DNA of 64,000 bases from Clostridiaceae bacterium JG1575 (GTDB lineage: Bacteria; Bacillota; Clostridia; Clostridiales; Clostridiaceae), in assembly GCA_002838815.1 (NCBI GenBank), contig LQGW01000052.1:1-64000 (forward strand). The letters run 5' to 3'. The notes beneath the pieces were generated by a model. It saw nothing but the letters and a program-made list of their open reading frames with translations. It was not told the DNA's origin and did not search any database. How positions within the stretch are numbered: the first letter of the stretch is position 1; every line of letters begins with the position of its first letter. The position numbers and the translations under genes were made by a program. Shown piece after piece: positions 1 to 8,466 of this stretch.

Positions 1-80
1 GGCGTATTCAAAATTGGGGGCAAATTTTGCTACAATTATCCGTGTACTTCCCGGATCGGGTGGAGAGTCAATTATTGTAA
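1..80 (+). pseudogene. IS256-family transposase, C-terminal fragment (copy 1)
   Basis: The frame from base 3 reads RIQNWGQILLQLSVYF and ends at TAA 78-80. This is the typical C-terminal tail of IS256 (Mutator) family transposases, which cut and paste their element with a DDE catalytic core. Only the last 25 or so codons are in the window. The sequence may continue to the left, so this could be the end of an intact element or a fragment. An almost certainly homologous second copy follows at 118. Confidence 0.6.
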
Positions 81-116
81 TGGGAATTTCATTAGCACAA
101 AACTATTTACAGACCC
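1..116 (+). repeat. Direct repeat, copy 1 (IS256-like right end)
   Basis: Bases 1-116 are repeated at 212-327. The unit covers the transposase C-terminus plus the downstream IS end, finishing in ATTTACAGACCC. It may start before the window. Confidence 0.85.
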
Positions 117-117
117 C

Positions 118-291
118 AAGGTAACAAAGGGCAAGAGCCTATTCCCAAGCGACGAAGCCCTGCTCAAATCTTTGTATCTAGCCACTCAGGATGTCCTGCG
201 CAAGTGGACAGGGCGTATTCAAAATTGGGGGCAAATTTTGCTACAATTATCCGTGTACTTCCCGGATCGGGTGGAGAGTCAATTATTGTAA
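118..291 (+). pseudogene. IS256-family transposase, C-terminal fragment (copy 2)
   Basis: The frame starting at about 118 reads KVTKGKSLFPSDEALLKSLY, then ATQDVLRKWTGRIQNWGQIL, and stops at TAA 289-291. The pattern of F-P-T/S-D-E-A-L-L-K followed by LYLAT and a KW-T-x-R-I-x-NWG tail is characteristic of IS256-family transposase C-termini. No start codon or catalytic DDE domain is present, so it is a 3' remnant. It begins right where the right end of copy 1 stops matching (116), which suggests a tandem or nested IS event followed by deletion. Confidence 0.6.
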
Positions 292-327
292 TGGGAATTT
301 CATTAGCACAAAACTATTTACAGACCC
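212..327 (+). repeat. Direct repeat, copy 2 (IS256-like right end)
   Basis: Exact second copy of bases 1-116, offset by 211. After 327 the two copies diverge completely, so 327 is the likely terminal base of the element's right inverted repeat. Confidence 0.85.
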
Positions 328-636
328 AATTATAACGAAGTCCCCATCTTCCTTTTTCAGTTTGTGTTGTGATAAACAGTATATAGGAATTTGCTCTTTA
401 TTTTTTCTTTTTGGTCTCACATCAATTGTAACTTTACAATGGCCCCGTATTTTGATGACCAGCCTCTATTCAAAAGGATCCGAATTATAGTACAATAATA
501 GAAGTTTGTCTTTATGCGAGAGGACGTTCCAAGGGGAGATGCGGGGAGGAGCGCTCTTTTCTTTTTGCAGTGACTTTTTTATGGACCAGGACGCTCGCGT
601 GCTGGTAGGTTGGCGGGATAAAGGAAAATACGAAGG
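328..636. other. Gene-free stretch after the IS remnant
   Basis: I see no convincing gene here. The AT-rich first half ends in a promoter-like pair (469-496). The rest would be the leader of the DUF1275 gene. Confidence 0.5.
469..496 (+). promoter_or_regulatory. Probable promoter for the DUF1275 gene
   Basis: TTCAAA (469-474), 16-base spacer, TACAAT (491-496). Judged by eye. Confidence 0.4.
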
Positions 637-1359
637 ATGGATGAAGGATTGAACACACGGCAGGAATATTATTTGCGACTTTGGATCCTAATGCTGAGTC
701 TCGACAGTGGATTGGCCAACGTGACGACGTTGCTGCGCTTTGAACGGCCCGTAAGCCATATGACGGGGAATCTTTCCTCCATGGTTTTGGCGGTGGGCAG
801 TGGGGAGGGCCAGCTTTTTTTACGGTTGTTCCTAGCGTTGACCCTATTTCTTTTGGGCGGTATGCTCTCGGGGTTTCTTTTTCGGGAGCGGCTCTTTGCC
901 CCGCAAAAACGCTATGGGGTGCTGTTGATCCTTGGCGGCCTCGTGTCGTTGTTTTTACGGGAGCGACCGGAGCTGTTCTATTTTCTTTGTTTTTTCATGG
1001 GCACGCAGAATGCGATGTTTGTGGGGTTTCGCGGCACGTTGGTGCGCACCACCCATTTCACCGGGTATCTGAGCGACATCGCCTTTGAATTGGGCGCATT
1101 CTTTTCCTGCAAGGGACACCACGGATGGAAGATTCGCTTATATTTGGCCAGCATCCTGTGCTTTTTGATCGGTGGCGCCGTGGCATTTTGGGCAGTTCCA
1201 AGGGGAGGGGCCGAACTTTTTTTAGCGGGCGCGTATCTTATGAGCGGAAGCTATTATTTTCTTTTGCGGCGCTTTGGGCATTGGGGTCCATCGGTCCCAA
1301 GAAAACCCCTCAGCCAAGGGACGGACAAAGCTCTGGGTCTTCCCGATATTTCGGTTTAA
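637..1359 (+). CDS. DUF1275 (YoaK-like) membrane protein
   Basis: A 240-residue integral membrane protein of the DUF1275/YoaK family, whose function is not established. The N-terminal region has SGLANVTTLLRFERPVSHMTGN, split here as a small-residue stretch followed by VSHMTGN, and the middle has RTTHFTGYLSDI. These two [ST]H-x-TG motifs are the family hallmarks. About six hydrophobic helices are visible (for example residues 62-84, 93-105 and 165-186). The ATG at 637 is preceded by a weak AAGGA at about 621. It stands alone, with a promoter-like site at 469-496 upstream and a separate promoter for rplS downstream. Confidence 0.8.
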   Translation: MDEGLNTRQEYYLRLWILMLSLDSGLANVTTLLRFERPVSHMTGNLSSMVLAVGSGEGQLFLRLFLALTLFLLGGMLSGFLFRERLFAPQKRYGVLLILGGLVSLFLRERPELFYFLCFFMGTQNAMFVGFRGTLVRTTHFTGYLSDIAFELGAFFSCKGHHGWKIRLYLASILCFLIGGAVAFWAVPRGGAELFLAGAYLMSGSYYFLLRRFGHWGPSVPRKPLSQGTDKALGLPDISV

Positions 1360-1376
1360 TTTTTTGGGGAAATGCG

Positions 1377-1405
1377 TTGTGTTCATGACTCTTTTACAGT
1401 ATACT
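1377..1405 (+). promoter_or_regulatory. Promoter for rplS
   Basis: TTGTGT (1377-1382), 17-base spacer, TATACT (1400-1405). The transcript would begin near a small hairpin, GGTGT/ACACC at 1411-1426, ahead of the rplS start; whether that leader is regulatory is unknown. Confidence 0.55.
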
Positions 1406-1485
1406 TGTGGGTGTGCTAGTACACCGGCGGTCCTCTAGCGGAACAGGGCTACGAACGTCAAAAAAATTTGGGAGGGAATGCACCA

Positions 1486-1833
1486 ATGAACGAATTAATC
1501 AAAGCCATTGAAGCGGAGACGCTTCGCAAAGAACCCTTGACCCCTTTTAACGTCGGGGACACCATCAAAGTCCACGTTCGAATCAAAGAAGAAAAAAGAG
1601 AACGGATCCAGGTATTTGAAGGAACCGTCATCAAGATTCAAAACGGAGGCTCCAGAAAGTCCTTTACCGTACGTCGTGTGGCCATGGGCACCGGCGTCGA
1701 GAGAACCTTCCCCTTTAATGCCCCCACCGTTGAAAAAGTGGATGTGGTCCGTAGGGGTAAAGTCCGTAGAGCCAAGCTCTTTTACCTTAGAGATCGTGTG
1801 GGTAAGGCCGCTAAAGTTAAAGAAAGAATGTAA
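1486..1833 (+). CDS. rplS: Large-subunit ribosomal protein L19
   Basis: L19, 115 residues, lies at the 30S-50S interface of the ribosome. The sequence from [11 protein letters not shown] onwards shows the family features: [39 protein letters not shown] and a basic C-terminus ending in [14 protein letters not shown]. The ATG at 1486 is chosen over an in-frame upstream start at 1468 because GGGAGGG at 1470-1475 is well placed and homologues start here. A strong terminator follows directly, so it is transcribed largely on its own from the promoter at 1377. Confidence 0.97.
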   Translation: MNELIKAIEAETLRKEPLTPFNVGDTIKVHVRIKEEKRERIQVFEGTVIKIQNGGSRKSFTVRRVAMGTGVERTFPFNAPTVEKVDVVRRGKVRRAKLFYLRDRVGKAAKVKERM

Positions 1834-1840
1834 GACAAAA

Positions 1841-1870
1841 AGGGGTCAGGCAATCTGGCCTCTTTTTTTA
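1841..1870 (+). terminator. Rho-independent terminator after rplS
   Basis: Nine-pair stem AGGGGTCAG/CTGGCCTCT (with G-U pairs) and a five-base loop, followed by a run of T. Confidence 0.85.
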
Positions 1871-1907
1871 TCCCAACCCCCAGTGGTTGAAAAGGAGGCA
1901 GTATCCA

Positions 1908-2807
1908 ATGGCAAATCAAATCAATTGGTTTCCCGGCCACATGGTGAGAACCCGGCGGGAGATCAGTGAAAACCTAAAACTCTGCGATGCGGTGATTGAA
2001 ATTCGCGATGCTCGAATTGTTGCATCCTCTGCCAATCCCGAGGTGGATAAGCTGCTCCAAGGCAAGCCCCGCATCATTCTTTTAAATAAGGCAGATCTTG
2101 CCCAAGAGGAGGTGACGCAGCAATGGGTTAAGGTATTGGCTGATGCGAAGACTCGGATTCTTTGTGTCAACAGCCTGACGGGCAGCGGCCTGCATCGGAT
2201 CCGGCCGGCTTTGGAGGAGCTTTTGCAGGAAAAGCTCCAGCGCATGGCCCAAAAAGGGATTAAAAGCTATACGATGCGCGTCATGGTGGTGGGCATACCC
2301 AACGTCGGCAAATCCTCTTTCATTAATCGCATGGCTAAAAACGCCATTGCTCGAGTGGGGGATCGTCCTGGCGTAACCCGGAACAAACAATGGATTAAAA
2401 CCAAGCAGAACACTGAGCTCTTGGATACTCCGGGCATCCTGTGGCCGCGCTTTGAAGATGAATCTGTGGCATTGGCGCTGGCCTTCACGGGAGCCATAAA
2501 GGACGATATTATGGATGTGGAAACGTTGGCTTTGCGACTGATTGAGCATCTATTGGTGCATAATGCGGATCTTTTGTCCCAGCGCTACACAGTGGCGGTG
2601 GGGGGCTCCGCCCTTGAAATCATGGAAGCCATCGCCCAGCGTCGAGGCTGCATCTTAAAGGGCAGGGAGCCGGATTGGACGCGAACTGCTGTAATGCTCT
2701 TGGATGAATTCCGCGGCGGAAAACTGGGCCGTATTTCCTTAGAGTGGCCCCCGGAACAAGATCGCAAGGATCCCCCAGAGGAAGAGTCAAGGGGGGAGAT
2801 TCGATGA
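1908..2807 (+). CDS. rbgA: Ribosome biogenesis GTPase RbgA (YlqF)
   Basis: A circularly permuted GTPase of 299 residues needed for late assembly of the 50S subunit, where it helps incorporate L16 and related proteins. The N-terminus NWFPGHMVRTRREI is the family signature. The G motifs come in permuted order: NKADL (G4) near residue 60, then GIPNVGKSSFINR (G1), then DTPGILWP (G3). The C-terminal domain carries the family's RNA-binding region. The ATG at 1908 is preceded by AAAGGAGG at 1891-1898. The stop overlaps the rnhB start (ATGA), so the two are translationally coupled, an arrangement common in Firmicutes. Confidence 0.96.
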   Translation: MANQINWFPGHMVRTRREISENLKLCDAVIEIRDARIVASSANPEVDKLLQGKPRIILLNKADLAQEEVTQQWVKVLADAKTRILCVNSLTGSGLHRIRPALEELLQEKLQRMAQKGIKSYTMRVMVVGIPNVGKSSFINRMAKNAIARVGDRPGVTRNKQWIKTKQNTELLDTPGILWPRFEDESVALALAFTGAIKDDIMDVETLALRLIEHLLVHNADLLSQRYTVAVGGSALEIMEAIAQRRGCILKGREPDWTRTAVMLLDEFRGGKLGRISLEWPPEQDRKDPPEEESRGEIR

Positions 2808-3664
2808 ATCCGAGCCAATGGCCTCGCACCCCGGTCGGAGTGTTGCGGGAATATTTGAAGGCCCATGAGCCGGAAGAGGAAGCCCAACGCAGCTTATGGA
2901 TCAAGACCTTGACCGAGGATTCTCGAAAAAGCGTTCAAGCCTTAGCCCCTTGGCTCCAAAAGCGCTGGATGCAAGAGGCGAAGGAACGCTCTAGGGTAAT
3001 GTCAATGATTTCGTTTGACCGCAACTTCGGTCGTCTGGTGGCTGGAGTGGATGAAGTGGGGCGCGGCCCCTTGGCCGGGCCCATTGTCGCGGCGGCGGTG
3101 CTGTTTGCCCATGACGAAGAATTGGATTGTTTTTTGCCCGGCATCAATGACTCCAAAAAACTAAGTCACAGCACCCGTCAGGCTCTGGTGCCTCAAATCA
3201 AGGAAAAAGCATTGGCTTGGTCCATCGCCTGGCACAGCAATGAAGACATTGACAAGTTGGGGCTGGCCTACTGCAATCAACACATTTTTTTGAAGGCGTT
3301 GCAGGAGATGCCGCAGCCACCCGACTTCGTCCTCTCGGACGGTTGGCCCATTCAGGGATGTCCTTATCCCAACCAAGGGGTGATCCAAGGGGATGGCCAA
3401 TCCTACGCCATCGCCTGCGCTTCAATTCTAGCCAAAGAGTTCCGGGACGAATGGATGCGCGCCATGGATGTACGCTATCCGGGCTACGGCTTTACCTCTC
3501 ATGTGGGCTATGGAGCGCAAAGCCATATTGAAGCTATTGAGCGTTTGGGACCCTGTCCCATCCATCGCAGGTCCTTCTTGAAGCGCATTTTAGAACAAAT
3601 GCAGGAGCGTGAGCGGGTGGAATCCCTGCTTCAAGAGGAGCCCGCCGTAGCGAATAAATCATAA
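2804..3664 (+). CDS. rnhB: Ribonuclease HII
   Basis: RNase HII, 286 residues, cleaves RNA in RNA-DNA hybrids and removes misincorporated ribonucleotides. The catalytic D-E pair is in AGVDEVGRGPLAGP (D83, E84). Further motifs are NDSKKLS, the acidic LSDGWPI, and GDGQSYAIACASILAKEFRD, with the C-terminal YPGYGFTSHVGYG. About 78 residues precede the catalytic core, as is common for Firmicute RNase HII. The start ATG (2804) overlaps the rbgA stop and has GGGGGGAG just upstream. A strong terminator follows. Confidence 0.96.
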   Translation: MNPSQWPRTPVGVLREYLKAHEPEEEAQRSLWIKTLTEDSRKSVQALAPWLQKRWMQEAKERSRVMSMISFDRNFGRLVAGVDEVGRGPLAGPIVAAAVLFAHDEELDCFLPGINDSKKLSHSTRQALVPQIKEKALAWSIAWHSNEDIDKLGLAYCNQHIFLKALQEMPQPPDFVLSDGWPIQGCPYPNQGVIQGDGQSYAIACASILAKEFRDEWMRAMDVRYPGYGFTSHVGYGAQSHIEAIERLGPCPIHRRSFLKRILEQMQERERVESLLQEEPAVANKS

Positions 3665-3703
3665 CGCCAACGACTCGCGTCTTCACTCAATTACGTCAAG
3701 GAA

Positions 3704-3761
3704 GGGAGCCAGGGAAGGTCTTTTGGGGTCACCGCCAAAAGATCCCTTGGCTCTTTTTTTT
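3704..3761 (+). terminator. Terminator after rnhB
   Basis: Long imperfect hairpin: GAGCCAGGGAAGG-TCTTTTGG pairs with CCAAAAGA-TCCCTTGGCTC, then eight T. Confidence 0.85.
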
Positions 3762-3951
3762 CGTGAGGGATGACGGCAGGACGCATCGTTCTCCTAGGCG
3801 CTCGTTTTTAAGACCTTTTCTTCTAAAAAACCAAGCCCAAAGCTCGCAGATCAAAGGGGCCAAACGTTCTTGTTTAGCGCGCCCTGTTCCTCGGCATGAT
3901 GTACGTGCAGCGCGTCATGGCGCGAGTTTGGATAAAGGGGGGGAAGGACAC

Positions 3952-4776
3952 TTGGACAATTCGAAGGAACGGATTTTGGATTATTGGCTCAGCCGGGCAA
4001 AGGTGTCCGCCGCGGCGCGCCGGGCCGCCAAAGGATCGCCGGAGGCCATTGAGCTTCTTTTGAGCTTTGGGGAGGGTGGTCTGAGTCTAGAGCAGGCAAG
4101 GGAGGATTTGATGCGCTGGGAGGATCAGGGCGGCTGGACGCTACTCCCCCATGATCCTCTCTATGAAGAGGTCTTTGGGGCTCTTTTGGGGGACGGAACA
4201 AATCTTCCTTTCATATTATATGGGCGTGGGAATGTAAATCTTTTATTAAAACGGAAAGTGGGAATTGTGGGGTCCCGTGAGGTCACGGGGTATGGCGCCC
4301 AGGCCACAAAGCAGCTCGTGGCCCAACTGCAGCCGGAAGAGGTGGTGGTTTCCGGCGGGGCCAAAGGCGTGGACGCTCTCGCCCATCGCGAGGCCTTGGC
4401 CCGAGGCCTTGGAACCATTTGCGTTATTGGCTGTGGGCTCAATCATGATTATCCAAGAGAGAACGCTCCTCTCTTTCGGCGCCTGGAGCGGGAAGGGTTG
4501 ATGCTCTCGGAATATGAGCCCCACCAAAGACCGCGACGCTTTTTTTTCCCGGAGCGAAATCGCATCATTGCAGCGCTGTGTGACCCGGTGATTGTGACGT
4601 GCGCCTCGATGCGATCCGGAGCGCTTTATACGGCCGAAGCAGCCTTGGAGGTGGGGCATGTAGTTCTTTGTGTTCCGCACCCCATGGGGGCGCTTCAAGG
4701 GGCCGGATGCAATGCCCTCATTGCTCTTGGCACTCCCCTGCTCAAGTGTGCGCAGGATCTTCGGGACTGGCTTTAG
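3952..4776 (+). CDS. dprA: DNA-processing protein DprA (Smf)
   Basis: DprA protects incoming single-stranded DNA during transformation and loads RecA onto it. The 274-residue protein has the Rossmann-like core: VGIVGSREVTGYGA, VVSGGAKGVDALAHREAL, GCGLNHDYPREN, and the long conserved run around RFFFPERNRIIAALCD followed by SGALYTAEAALEVGH. I chose the TTG at 3952 because GGGGGGGAAGGA (about 3937-3948) is ideally placed. The open frame extends upstream to 3763, but that part does not resemble the family. Position between rnhB and topA is typical for Clostridia. There is no evidence in the window for other competence genes. Confidence 0.92.
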   Translation: MDNSKERILDYWLSRAKVSAAARRAAKGSPEAIELLLSFGEGGLSLEQAREDLMRWEDQGGWTLLPHDPLYEEVFGALLGDGTNLPFILYGRGNVNLLLKRKVGIVGSREVTGYGAQATKQLVAQLQPEEVVVSGGAKGVDALAHREALARGLGTICVIGCGLNHDYPRENAPLFRRLEREGLMLSEYEPHQRPRRFFFPERNRIIAALCDPVIVTCASMRSGALYTAEAALEVGHVVLCVPHPMGALQGAGCNALIALGTPLLKCAQDLRDWL

Positions 4777-4917
4777 AAAAAGAGTCCATGGATCGCCATG
4801 AGTTGACAAGGTTCATGGAACAAGCTAAGCTTTGTAATTGTTACCCGACTGGATCGGAACAACTTTACTTATTTGTACTAAAATTCAGGGGAAATAGATT
4901 GCGAAGGAGCTTATAAC

Positions 4918-7005
4918 ATGACAAAAAAACTGGTAATTGTGGAGTCTCCGGCTAAGGCCAAGACCATCAGCAAGTACCTGGGGAAAAACTACAGCGTAGA
5001 AGCCTCCATGGGCCATGTCCGCGATTTGCCCAAAAGTCAGCTGGGCGTGGATGTGGCGCATAACTTTGAACCGAAATACATCAGCATTCGGGGCAAAGGG
5101 GAGCTTTTGAATAAGCTTCGTAAGGAAGCAAAAAAAGCCGACCAAGTTTTCCTCGCCACTGACCCTGACCGTGAGGGAGAAGCTATTTCGTGGCATCTAG
5201 CCCATTTATTGAAATTGGATGGGGCGCAGAAGATCCGCATTGAGTTTCATGAAATCACGAAGGATGCGGTGAAAAATTCCATCAAAAATGCTCGACCGCT
5301 GAACACCGATCTCATAGATGCGCAGCAGGCGCGTCGCGTGCTGGATCGCTTGGTGGGTTATGAAATCAGTCCGATTTTGTGGAAAAACGTGAAGTGGGGT
5401 CTTTCTGCAGGACGCGTTCAGTCCGCCGCGCTAAAGCTCATTTGTGACCGTGAAGAGGAAATCAAAGCGTTTAAGCCCGAAGAATACTGGACCATTGACG
5501 CGGATTTATTGAAAGATAAGGCCAAGGTCCGGGCGCGGCTGACGCTCATTGGCGGCAAGAAGGCGAAGATTTCCGATGAGGCATCGGCCATGGCCATTAA
5601 AAGCGATCTGGAAGCCGGGCGTTTCAAAGTCTCCAAGGTGGTTCAATCGGAAAAAAAGCGCCATCCGCTCCCGCCCTTCACGACGTCCACGCTGCAGCAG
5701 GATGCCTCCAAAAAGCTGAACTATCAAACCCGTCGCACCATGAGCATTGCCCAACAGCTTTATGAAGGAATCGACATTAAAAAACACGGCACCGTGGGCT
5801 TGATTACGTACATGAGAACAGACTCCGTGCGAATCTCACCCGTGGCGCAACAAGAAGCCTTGGCGTATATACAACAAAGGTATTCTGCGGCCTACGTTCC
5901 GGAAAAGCCGAGAGCCTATCGGGGGAAAAAGAACATTCAAGATGCCCACGAAGCCATCCGACCCACGGACGTTACCTTGGATCCAGAGAGCATTAAGGAT
6001 TCTTTGAAACCTGAGCAGTATAAGCTCTACAAGCTGATCTGGCAGCGGTTTTTGGCCTCCCAAATGGCTTCAGCGGTCTTTGATTCCATCACGGCGGTCT
6101 TTGAAAATGGACGCTATACCCTGCGGGCTACCGGATCGAAGATGAAGTTTGACGGATTTATGAAACTTTACGAATACAAGGAGGATCAAGAAGAAAACAC
6201 CGCGGTGCCGCCGCTCACGGAAGGGGAAGTTTTACGGCATTCCCAGGTCCTGGCGGATCAGCATTTTACCCAGCCGCCTCCACGCTTCACCGAGGCCAGC
6301 TTTGTCAAAACCTTGGAGGAGCTGGGCATTGGCCGCCCCTCCACCTATGCGCCTACCATTTCGACGCTCCTTGCGCGGGATTATGTGGAGCGCGAGAAAA
6401 AGAACCTATTGCCCACCGAGCTTGGGTACATCGTCAATCAGATCATGACGGAATATTTCAAGGATTTTGTCAACACCGAATTTACGGCCGGTATGGAGGA
6501 GCGGCTCGACTCCATTGAAGAAGGCTCTGAACCTTGGCGAAAAGTCGTCGGGGATTATTACGGTCCGTTAATGCGCGATGTGAATCATGCGGAAAAAGAG
6601 GTGTCCAAGATTACCATTGAGGATGAGGTATCCGACGAAATCTGCCCTCAGTGCGGTAAAAACCTCGTGGTCAAACGGGGGCGCTTTGGAAAGTTCTTAG
6701 CTTGCCCAGATTATCCTGAATGCAAATTTACCAAACCCATTGTGGAAAAGTTGGACGTAAAGTGCCCGGTCTGCAAAGAAGGGGATGTGGTGGCGAAAAA
6801 AAGCAAAAAGGGCAACAAGTTCTTTGGGTGCAGCCGATACCCCGAATGCACTTTCGTGTCTTGGTACGAACCTACGAACCATCATTGCGACCGCTGCGGC
6901 ACCTATATGGTGAAGCGGTATTCCAAAGCGAAAGGATCCTATCTGCAGTGCGCCAATGAAGAATGCAAAGCGACGAAACCTTTGCCGGGAAAAGAAGAGG
7001 AATAA
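4918..7005 (+). CDS. topA: DNA topoisomerase I
   Basis: Type IA topoisomerase of 695 residues that relaxes negative supercoils. The TOPRIM domain starts at the N-terminus (KLVIVESPAKAKTISKYLG, with DPDREGEAISWHLA). The catalytic tyrosine is Y298 in GLITYMRTDSVRIS. The C-terminus carries three zinc-ribbon modules (residues about 575-690), each with paired CxxC motifs: CPQCGKNL with CPDYPEC, CPVCKEGD with CSRYPEC, and CDRCGTYM with CANEEC. ATG 4918 follows AAGGAGC. A TTGACA at 4803-4808 lies upstream but without a convincing -10 at the right distance. CodY follows on a separate promoter. Confidence 0.97.
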   Translation: MTKKLVIVESPAKAKTISKYLGKNYSVEASMGHVRDLPKSQLGVDVAHNFEPKYISIRGKGELLNKLRKEAKKADQVFLATDPDREGEAISWHLAHLLKLDGAQKIRIEFHEITKDAVKNSIKNARPLNTDLIDAQQARRVLDRLVGYEISPILWKNVKWGLSAGRVQSAALKLICDREEEIKAFKPEEYWTIDADLLKDKAKVRARLTLIGGKKAKISDEASAMAIKSDLEAGRFKVSKVVQSEKKRHPLPPFTTSTLQQDASKKLNYQTRRTMSIAQQLYEGIDIKKHGTVGLITYMRTDSVRISPVAQQEALAYIQQRYSAAYVPEKPRAYRGKKNIQDAHEAIRPTDVTLDPESIKDSLKPEQYKLYKLIWQRFLASQMASAVFDSITAVFENGRYTLRATGSKMKFDGFMKLYEYKEDQEENTAVPPLTEGEVLRHSQVLADQHFTQPPPRFTEASFVKTLEELGIGRPSTYAPTISTLLARDYVEREKKNLLPTELGYIVNQIMTEYFKDFVNTEFTAGMEERLDSIEEGSEPWRKVVGDYYGPLMRDVNHAEKEVSKITIEDEVSDEICPQCGKNLVVKRGRFGKFLACPDYPECKFTKPIVEKLDVKCPVCKEGDVVAKKSKKGNKFFGCSRYPECTFVSWYEPTNHHCDRCGTYMVKRYSKAKGSYLQCANEECKATKPLPGKEEE

Positions 7006-7015
7006 CAGCGTTAAA

Positions 7016-7031
7016 GCCCGAAAAAGCGGGC
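7016..7031 (+). terminator. Weak hairpin after topA
   Basis: GCCCG/CGGGC with a six-base loop but only a broken T tract; possible partial terminator. Confidence 0.35.
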
Positions 7032-7087
7032 GTTTGCTCGAATTTTTAGGCAATTCTCCCTCAAAATAGTTGAATGGTTCATGCGGT

Positions 7088-7116
7088 TTGATGAAAATGC
7101 TGAATTGTGCTAATAT
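7088..7116 (+). promoter_or_regulatory. Promoter for codY
   Basis: TTGATG (7088-7093), 17-base spacer, TAATAT (7111-7116). Confidence 0.6.
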
Positions 7117-7178
7117 TACAAAAGAAACGTGCCCCAAATGGGGCAGAACTTACGCAAACACAACATTGAGGTGACAAA

Positions 7179-7946
7179 ATGTCTTTATTGCAAATGACCC
7201 GAAGATTGAATAAACTTCACCAAAACATGAATTACGATCCTGTGAAAATGGACGAGGTCTGTCAGATCCTCGCAGAAGAGCTGGATTGCAATGCCTATGT
7301 GATATCCCGCAGGGGAGAGATTCTTGGGCATGATCACGCCCTGGCGTTTACACCGCTAGATGCCTATAAAACGGTGCTCAAGGAGCAGCAATTCCCGGAG
7401 GAGTATAACAACAACCTTATGGCTCAGCAGGAGACCGTGACAAACCTCCCAGCCAGCGATGCGCTATCCTTGAACATGGAAAAGGGCTTGGATCTTCGCA
7501 ATAAAACCACGAACATCATCCCCGTGATGGCCAATCGGGAACGTTTGGGTACTTTGGTGGCCAACATGTACGAGCGCCCTGTGACGGAAGAGGACATCGT
7601 GGTACTGGAATCGGCCGCCACCATCGTAGGGCTTCAAATCCTTCGGGAAAAGCAGGCGATTTTGGAGGAGGAGACGAGAAATCGTCAAGTCGTGGCCTTA
7701 GCCATGGAGACGTTGTCCCATTCGGAAGAAGAAGCCATCAAACACATTTTCCAAAAGCTCAACGGCACAGAGGGCCTTTTGGTCGCTTCGCGCATCGCCG
7801 ATCAAGTTGGGATTACCCGCTCCGTCATCGTCAATGCCCTACGGAAGCTGGAGTCTGCCGGCGTCATTCGGTCCCGTTCTTTAGGCATGAAGGGAACCTA
7901 CATCACCGTCATTAATGAGCAGCTGTTGCCGCGGCTCAACCAATAA
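7179..7946 (+). CDS. codY: Global nutritional repressor CodY
   Basis: CodY, 255 residues, senses branched-chain amino acids and in many species GTP, and represses starvation genes in low-GC Gram-positives. The N-terminal GAF domain opens with LLQMTRRLNKLHQ and contains the ligand-pocket region around FTPLDAYKTVL. The C-terminal winged helix-turn-helix is ASRIADQVGITRSVIVNALR followed by KLESAGVIRSRSLGMKGTYI. The start at ATG 7179 has GAGGTG upstream. It has its own promoter (7088) and terminator (7973). I could not find a clear CodY box (AATTTTCWGAAAATT) upstream of other genes in the window. Confidence 0.97.
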   Translation: MSLLQMTRRLNKLHQNMNYDPVKMDEVCQILAEELDCNAYVISRRGEILGHDHALAFTPLDAYKTVLKEQQFPEEYNNNLMAQQETVTNLPASDALSLNMEKGLDLRNKTTNIIPVMANRERLGTLVANMYERPVTEEDIVVLESAATIVGLQILREKQAILEEETRNRQVVALAMETLSHSEEEAIKHIFQKLNGTEGLLVASRIADQVGITRSVIVNALRKLESAGVIRSRSLGMKGTYITVINEQLLPRLNQ

Positions 7947-7972
7947 ATCAGAAACAAGCGACTGTTCCATAC

Positions 7973-8003
7973 GGAAGAGGCTCTATAGAGCCCCTTCCTT
8001 TTT
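7973..8003 (+). terminator. Terminator after codY
   Basis: GGAAGAGGCTC, TATA loop, GAGCCCCTTCC, then a T run. Confidence 0.85.
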
Positions 8004-8385
8004 TATGGGTTTCTTTTTTATGGGTTTCTTTTTTTAAAAAACTTTTTTTGAGGCGGATTGAGTTTCGACGAGAGCGGGCAGGACCTAGCAAAAGTTTAAC
8101 GAAGGGGATCGTGTTTAGAAAAAAAGATTGGATCCAATACAATTTGACGACGCTAAAAAGAACTTGAACCATGGAACAGCAAGGACGAACAAAGGGGAAT
8201 TCCTGGTTCATTCGGGGGTTTGGCGAGGATCCACTCAGAGAAGAATTTCCGTTTTCTCTGGGACATTTGCATTTGTTTGGTAAAATCATTACTCGACTCG
8301 AAGGCGTTGAACTGAGCCCCTCTCTGATCTTGCCCGGGGGCATGGGAACCGTTTGTGGCCCCCTTTTAATTGAATTGATGTGTGG
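8004..8385. other. Gene-poor stretch before the symporter gene
   Basis: Begins with a short tandem T6-ATGGGTTTC motif (two copies, about 7999-8034) and is otherwise unassigned. A 78-codon open frame at 8171-8407 has no good ribosome site and resembles nothing I recognise. A seven-base inverted repeat TGAACCA/TGGTTCA (about 8164-8213) is present. Confidence 0.4.
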
Positions 8386-8391
8386 TAAAAT
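8386..8391 (+). promoter_or_regulatory. Extended -10 element for the symporter gene
   Basis: TAAAAT preceded by TGG (TG-n type extended -10). The -35 is poor (TTTTAA region). Confidence 0.4.
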
Positions 8392-8398
8392 AAAGATA

Positions 8399-8440
8399 CA
8401 CCGATGACATTGGTGCCGGGTGAAGGATAACCTTGACCCG
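8399..8440 (+). promoter_or_regulatory. Twin hairpin leader of the symporter gene
   Basis: Two adjacent stems lie at the expected 5' end of the mRNA. The first is CACCGAT/ATTGGTG with a three-base loop (8399-8415). The second is CGGGT-G-AAGG paired with CCTT-G-ACCCG around an ATAA loop (8417-8440). Neither ends in a T run, so they are not terminators. They match no riboswitch class I know. Confidence 0.4.
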
Positions 8441-8466
8441 ATTGATACTTTAAGGAGGTCTTTTTC

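Noticed and set aside
3763-3951. N-terminal extension of DprA
   Set aside because: The translated stretch is not family-like, and a TTG with a strong Shine-Dalgarno lies at 3952.
4803-4831. TTGACA-led promoter for topA
   Set aside because: The -35 is perfect, but the base run 17 later (TAAGCT) is a poor -10; left unassigned.
8404-8430. Eight-codon upstream ORF (MTLVPGEG) before the symporter gene
   Set aside because: No ribosome site, and it lies inside the twin hairpins; probably chance.
7947-8466. T-box or S-box riboswitch before the symporter gene
   Set aside because: None of the conserved T-box or SAM-aptamer blocks is present.
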